Source: Clostridia bacterium
Lineage (GTDB): Bacteria; Bacillota; Clostridia; Oscillospirales; Acutalibacteraceae
Assembly: GCA_017614275.1 (NCBI GenBank)
Contig: JAGACE010000054.1
Span: forward strand, 1-8,437
Reading direction: 5' to 3'
DNA: 8,437 bases
Under the pieces are notes generated by a model. That model worked only from the letters and a program-made list of their open reading frames with translations, had not been told where the DNA came from and ran no database searches. Below, piece by piece: positions 5,578 through 8,437 of the stretch (position 1 is its first letter; each line of letters starts with the position of its first letter). The position numbers and the translations under genes were made by a program.

Positions 5578-6796
5578 ACAGGTCTTTGCCTCCTACGATG
5601 ACTGCGTCATAGAGTTTCACAAAGGAGCCGGTCTCCCCTTCTTGGGCGGTCTCGCCGGAGATGAGATAATCGTCTTCCGAATACAGCGTGCGCAGCTGTT
5701 TGAACTTCGCGATGTTCCCCTCCAGGACATAGACGCCCTCGTCGCCGTCCTCATTCTTAGTGACGGCTTCCATCGGGATCTTCAGGCCGGTGTAGGTGTG
5801 CATGATGATCTCCGCCTGTTCCTTGCGGAGGGAGGCGATGTACGCGTTCATGCGGTTGCACTTGAAGGCTACCGCCACTTCATCGCCCTTCTTGTCCTTC
5901 GTCTTTGAGGCCACGGTGGCCTTGATGGAACGGACCGCGGAATACGGCAGATCGATGGTCACTTTGTTCCCGACCTTCAGGCTCTTCGCCTGATCGGCGT
6001 CGAGGACACAGACGAGGTACCAGTCGAAGTCGGTGGCCACGCGGCCGATGACGTCGTCGGAGACTTTCTCGGGATCCGACTTCATCAGTTTCTCGACGTT
6101 CTCGGGCTTCAGTTTGGTGACTTTCTTGAAGTCCACGCTCCGCTCATAGCCGTCCGCGCTGTCGATGTAATAGCCGGACTGTTCCGACACCAGCGTGTCG
6201 TAGCCCTGGGTCTTCTTGGACAGGACCGAATGGCGGTTCTCCAGTTCGGTGACCTTGCTCTCGAGGTTCACGGTCTCGCCGGTGGCGATCTGCCGGGTGA
6301 TGATCTGATCGCGCACGTCGTAGAGCTGCTCCTGCACATTCGACAGGTCGCCGGACTCCACGTTCGCGCACAGGTCGATCACGCTGCGGGAGATCTTCTG
6401 GCTCATGGTGCTGAGGTTGACCGCGTAACTGTTCTTCTGTTTGCTCAGCCGGTTGTAACGGTTGAGGTTCTCCTGGACCACGGCCAGGTCGGCGTAGTCC
6501 GAGGCGGCGGACTCGTCGTCGAAAATGACGGCGACTCCTTCTCCGGCCGCTACGCGGGAGCCGGAATCGATGAGCGGGATGAGGACCCCGTCCGAGGTCT
6601 TTTCCAGGTATTTCTCGTTGCGGATGACGAAGGCGTCCGCGTTCACGGTGTCGCTGACCGTCGCCTGACGCGCCACTTCCGTGCGCACCGGCTCATGGGC
6701 GACCTGGTAGACCTGATAAACGATGTAGACCAGCACCAGGACGGACAGGCCCAGCAGGAGCAGGCGCCACAGCTGGCGTTTCGTGCGCTCGTTCAA
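5555..6796 (-). CDS. HlyD-like membrane-anchored adaptor protein of unknown partner
   Basis: This 413-residue protein has the architecture of an HlyD/membrane-fusion adaptor. A short basic N terminus (NERTKRQLWR) leads into one transmembrane helix at about residues 11-30, with the rest probably outside the membrane. The first lipoyl/barrel-sandwich half is near 67-91 (SDGVLIPLIDSGSRVAAGEG), and its second half is near 203-223 (SEQSGYYIDSADGYERSVDF). They are separated by a helical, coiled-coil-like region at about 95-195. A beta-barrel domain follows at about 255-345, then a membrane-proximal segment ending VIVGGKDLYDGKILD. No ABC or RND transporter gene is adjacent. The start is TTG at 6796, supported by GGAGGAG five bases upstream, and it overlaps the miaA stop by four bases (TTGA). 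It overlaps yggS by 23 bases. Its position between miaA and the division genes hints at an envelope role, but its function is not known. Confidence 0.82.
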   Translation of the reverse strand: MNERTKRQLWRLLLLGLSVLVLVYIVYQVYQVAHEPVRTEVARQATVSDTVNADAFVIRNEKYLEKTSDGVLIPLIDSGSRVAAGEGVAVIFDDESAASDYADLAVVQENLNRYNRLSKQKNSYAVNLSTMSQKISRSVIDLCANVESGDLSNVQEQLYDVRDQIITRQIATGETVNLESKVTELENRHSVLSKKTQGYDTLVSEQSGYYIDSADGYERSVDFKKVTKLKPENVEKLMKSDPEKVSDDVIGRVATDFDWYLVCVLDADQAKSLKVGNKVTIDLPYSAVRSIKATVASKTKDKKGDEVAVAFKCNRMNAYIASLRKEQAEIIMHTYTGLKIPMEAVTKNEDGDEGVYVLEGNIAKFKQLRTLYSEDDYLISGETAQEGETGSFVKLYDAVIVGGKDLYDGKILD

Positions 6797-7743
6797 AAGA
6801 TCTCCTCCGTTTCTATGACGGCCCTCGCCTGACGGACCAGTTCCTCAAAGCCTTCGACTTCGTCGATGTACAGCCAGTGGACCTCCGGGTTGCGCCGGAA
6901 CCAGGTCAGCTGGCGTTTCGCGTAATGGCGGGTGTCCGCCTTCAGTTTCTCCTTGCAGGTCTCCAGATCGGCCTCGCCCCGCAGGTAGGGCAGCATCTCT
7001 TTGATGCCGATGGCCTGCGCGGCCGTGGACCCGGCGGGGTGTTTCAGCGCCTTCTGCGCCTCGTCCAGGAGACCGTGTTCGACCATGGCGTCCACCCGGG
7101 CGTCGATCCTGCGGTACAGGACGTCCCGGTCTCTCGCGTTCAGGCCGATGTAACAGACATCGTAGCACCCCGGTTCCGCCCGGGAGGCTTCGATTTGATA
7201 ACTCATAGTGTACCCTGTCAGTTCGTAAACTTCAAGGGCGCGCAGGACGCGTCCGGTGTTGTTTTTGTGGAGCCCGGCGGCATAGTCCGGATCGACGGCG
7301 CAGAGCCGCTCGTACAGAGGGTCGATCCCCTGCTCCTCCAGCTCCCGCCGGAGCCGTTCCCGCACCTCGGTGGTGTCCCCGGTGTCCAGGAACTGCAGGT
7401 TGTCCACGAAGGCGTCCAGATACTGGCCGGTGCCGCCGACCAGGATGACCCGCTTCCCGCGGGACCGGATGTCCCGGACGATGCGTTCCGCGTCCTTCTG
7501 GAACCGGGCGACGCTGTAGGTGTCGGCCGGATCGATGACGCTGATCAGGTGATGCGGGACGCCCTGCATCTCCTCTTCAGTGGGTTTGGCGGTGGCCACG
7601 TCCATGCCCTCATAGAGCTGCATGGAGTCGAAGGAGAGGACTTCCGCGTCGTATTCCTTTGCGAGAGCGACCGCCAGAGCGGTCTTGCCCGAGGCCGTCG
7701 GTCCCACGACCGCGACCAGCGGGATCCGTTCAGTGCGTGACAC
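6793..7743 (-). CDS. miaA: tRNA dimethylallyltransferase (A37 isopentenyltransferase)
   Basis: This 316-residue enzyme transfers a dimethylallyl group from dimethylallyl diphosphate to N6 of adenosine 37 in tRNAs that read UNN codons. The N-terminal P-loop VVGPTASGKT (12-21) binds the substrate diphosphate. DSMQLYEGMDVATAKP (39-54) carries the conserved Asp and Gln that contact A37, and GVPHHLISVIDP (61-72) follows. GGTGQYLDAF (103-112) and NTGRVLRALEVYELTG (162-177) are further family motifs, and the C-terminal RHYAKRQLTWFRRN (272-285) is diagnostic. Length is normal. The start is GTG at 7743, 14 bases inside the DUF896 gene, with AAGGG roughly nine bases upstream, so translation is probably coupled. 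Partners such as miaB or hfq are not seen in this window. Confidence 0.97.
   Translation of the reverse strand: MSRTERIPLVAVVGPTASGKTALAVALAKEYDAEVLSFDSMQLYEGMDVATAKPTEEEMQGVPHHLISVIDPADTYSVARFQKDAERIVRDIRSRGKRVILVGGTGQYLDAFVDNLQFLDTGDTTEVRERLRRELEEQGIDPLYERLCAVDPDYAAGLHKNNTGRVLRALEVYELTGYTMSYQIEASRAEPGCYDVCYIGLNARDRDVLYRRIDARVDAMVEHGLLDEAQKALKHPAGSTAAQAIGIKEMLPYLRGEADLETCKEKLKADTRHYAKRQLTWFRRNPEVHWLYIDEVEGFEELVRQARAVIETEEIF
6802..6808 (-). promoter_or_regulatory. Ribosome binding site for the TTG start of the HlyD-like gene
   Basis: On the minus strand this reads GGAGGAG, five bases before TTG at 6796. It lies inside the last codons of miaA. This strong site is the main reason to accept a rare TTG start and the four-base TTGA overlap with the miaA stop. 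Confidence 0.75.
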
Positions 7744-7954
7744 GTTTCGTCCCTTTCTTCTGTACCTTCCGCTTGTTCCCCTGTTCGTCCACGACGACCG
7801 TGTTCTCCAGCTGGAGCGAGAGGTTCCGCTTGACGGAATGGATGTACTCCGCGCGCAGTTCCTGCTGTTCCTTCCGCTCTTCCGCCGTCAGCCCCTCTTC
7901 GGTCTGGGACTTGGCGTAGAGCGCGTTGATGCGATCAATCTTTTCCTGAGTCAT
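7730..7954 (-). CDS. DUF896 (UPF0291/YnzC-type) small protein
   Basis: This 74-residue protein matches the small DUF896 family: MTQEKIDRINALYAK, then a Glu-rich turn with LTAEERKEQQELRAEYI (23-39), then VKRNLSLQLENTVVVDEQGN (41-60). The pattern of two antiparallel helices joined by GLT-type residues is what the family (for example YnzC of Bacillus) shows. It is predicted to be cytoplasmic and soluble, with a basic tail (KRKVQKKGTKR). The biochemical role of the family is not established; a link to stress or SOS-region genes in Bacillus does not transfer here. The ATG lies four bases after the stop of the CCA enzyme gene, with AAGGA thirteen bases upstream, and the 3' end overlaps miaA. Confidence 0.88.
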   Translation of the reverse strand: MTQEKIDRINALYAKSQTEEGLTAEERKEQQELRAEYIHSVKRNLSLQLENTVVVDEQGNKRKVQKKGTKRVTH

Positions 7955-7958
7955 CGTG

Positions 7959-8437
7959 TCACTTGATCCTTTCTTCGGCGTAACGGAGCAGCGCCGTACG
8001 GTCGTTGGGGAGGTTCTCTTCCATGACGAGCCGCAGCATCTCTTCGAGCAGTTCTCCGAGGGCGGGCCCCGGCTCCAGGCCGAGGGCGATGAGATCTTCC
8101 CCGCTCACCTCCAGGTCTGAGACCCGGAAGGCCGGTCGCTCCCGGAGCAGCCGTTCCAGTTCGCCTTCTATTGTACGCAGGCTGTCAAGCCGGTCCGCCG
8201 CGAGCGCCGGGGTCTGCGCCTGCGCGTCGGCGATCTGGACTTTGATCAGGTCCTGCAGAGCGGTCGTTCCGAATTTGTTCAGCCGGCGGAGGAGGATCTT
8301 CCGGTCCGCATCCAGCGGGTAGTCGTGGAACTCCACGAGGGTCCGGATGTCCTCCTGCTGCCGCGCGGACAGCCGGAGCCGCTGAACGATGTCCGCCGCC
8401 ATCCGGGCGCCGGCTTTCCCGTGCCCGTAGAAGTGGC
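7959..8437 (-). CDS. CCA tRNA nucleotidyltransferase, C-terminal part (5' end beyond window)
   Basis: The frame is open to the window edge, so about 160 C-terminal residues are present and the catalytic head is outside. The first visible residues read HFYGHGKAGARMAADI, which matches the HD-type segment of bacterial CCA-adding enzymes (F-x-GH-x-x-x-GA-x-MA). They are followed by helical sequence with LRLSARQQEDIRTLVEFHDY, KILLRRLNKFG and LQDLIKVQIADAQAQ, all typical of the neck, body and tail helices. The C-terminal part contains VSGEDLIALGLEPGPALGEL, the usual tail of this family. CCA-adding enzymes complete or repair the 3' CCA end of tRNAs. An HD-domain poly(A) polymerase relative is the alternative, and the missing N-terminal part would decide. 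It ends four bases before the DUF896 gene. Confidence 0.85.
   Translation of the reverse strand, partial: HFYGHGKAGARMAADIVQRLRLSARQQEDIRTLVEFHDYPLDADRKILLRRLNKFGTTALQDLIKVQIADAQAQTPALAADRLDSLRTIEGELERLLRERPAFRVSDLEVSGEDLIALGLEPGPALGELLEEMLRLVMEENLPNDRTALLRYAEERIK

Overview
The window looks like an ordinary chromosomal stretch from a GC-rich member of the Clostridia (Firmicutes), plausibly an Oscillospiraceae/Ruminococcaceae-type gut or rumen bacterium. The reasons are the pairing of YggS, SepF and DivIVA with LspA and an RluA-type synthase (the Firmicutes division-cluster tail), a DUF896/YnzC-type small protein, a transketolase split into two subunits, strong Shine-Dalgarno sites and occasional GTG and TTG starts. 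The taxonomic placement is an inference from gene content and style, not from a database match.

All ten genes are on the minus strand, so transcription runs from the right end to the left end. In transcription order they are: the 3' part of a CCA tRNA nucleotidyltransferase (cut by the window edge), a DUF896 protein, miaA, an HlyD-like membrane-anchored adaptor, a YggS-type PLP-binding protein, sepF, a DivIVA-domain protein, lspA, an RluA-family pseudouridine synthase, and the N- and C-terminal transketolase subunits. Gaps are at most about 70 bases and several neighbours overlap (miaA in DUF896, hlyD-like in miaA, yggS in hlyD-like, lspA in divIVA). No convincing intrinsic terminator lies inside, so one long read-through operon is plausible.

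Functionally there are three blocks. The right block concerns tRNA maturation (CCA addition, A37 prenylation). The middle block is cell division and envelope (HlyD-like protein, YggS, SepF, DivIVA, LspA). The left block is rRNA pseudouridylation followed by the non-oxidative pentose phosphate pathway (transketolase).

The most interesting non-coding signal is a near-consensus sigma-A promoter (TTGACA, 17-base spacer, GATAAT) buried inside the 3' end of yggS, in a short AT-rich patch with unusual codons. It points at sepF and divIVA. A hairpin sits between sepF and divIVA. I found no mobile element, CRISPR array, RNA gene or obvious new defence system. The least understood gene is the HlyD-like adaptor, which has no transporter partner in the window.
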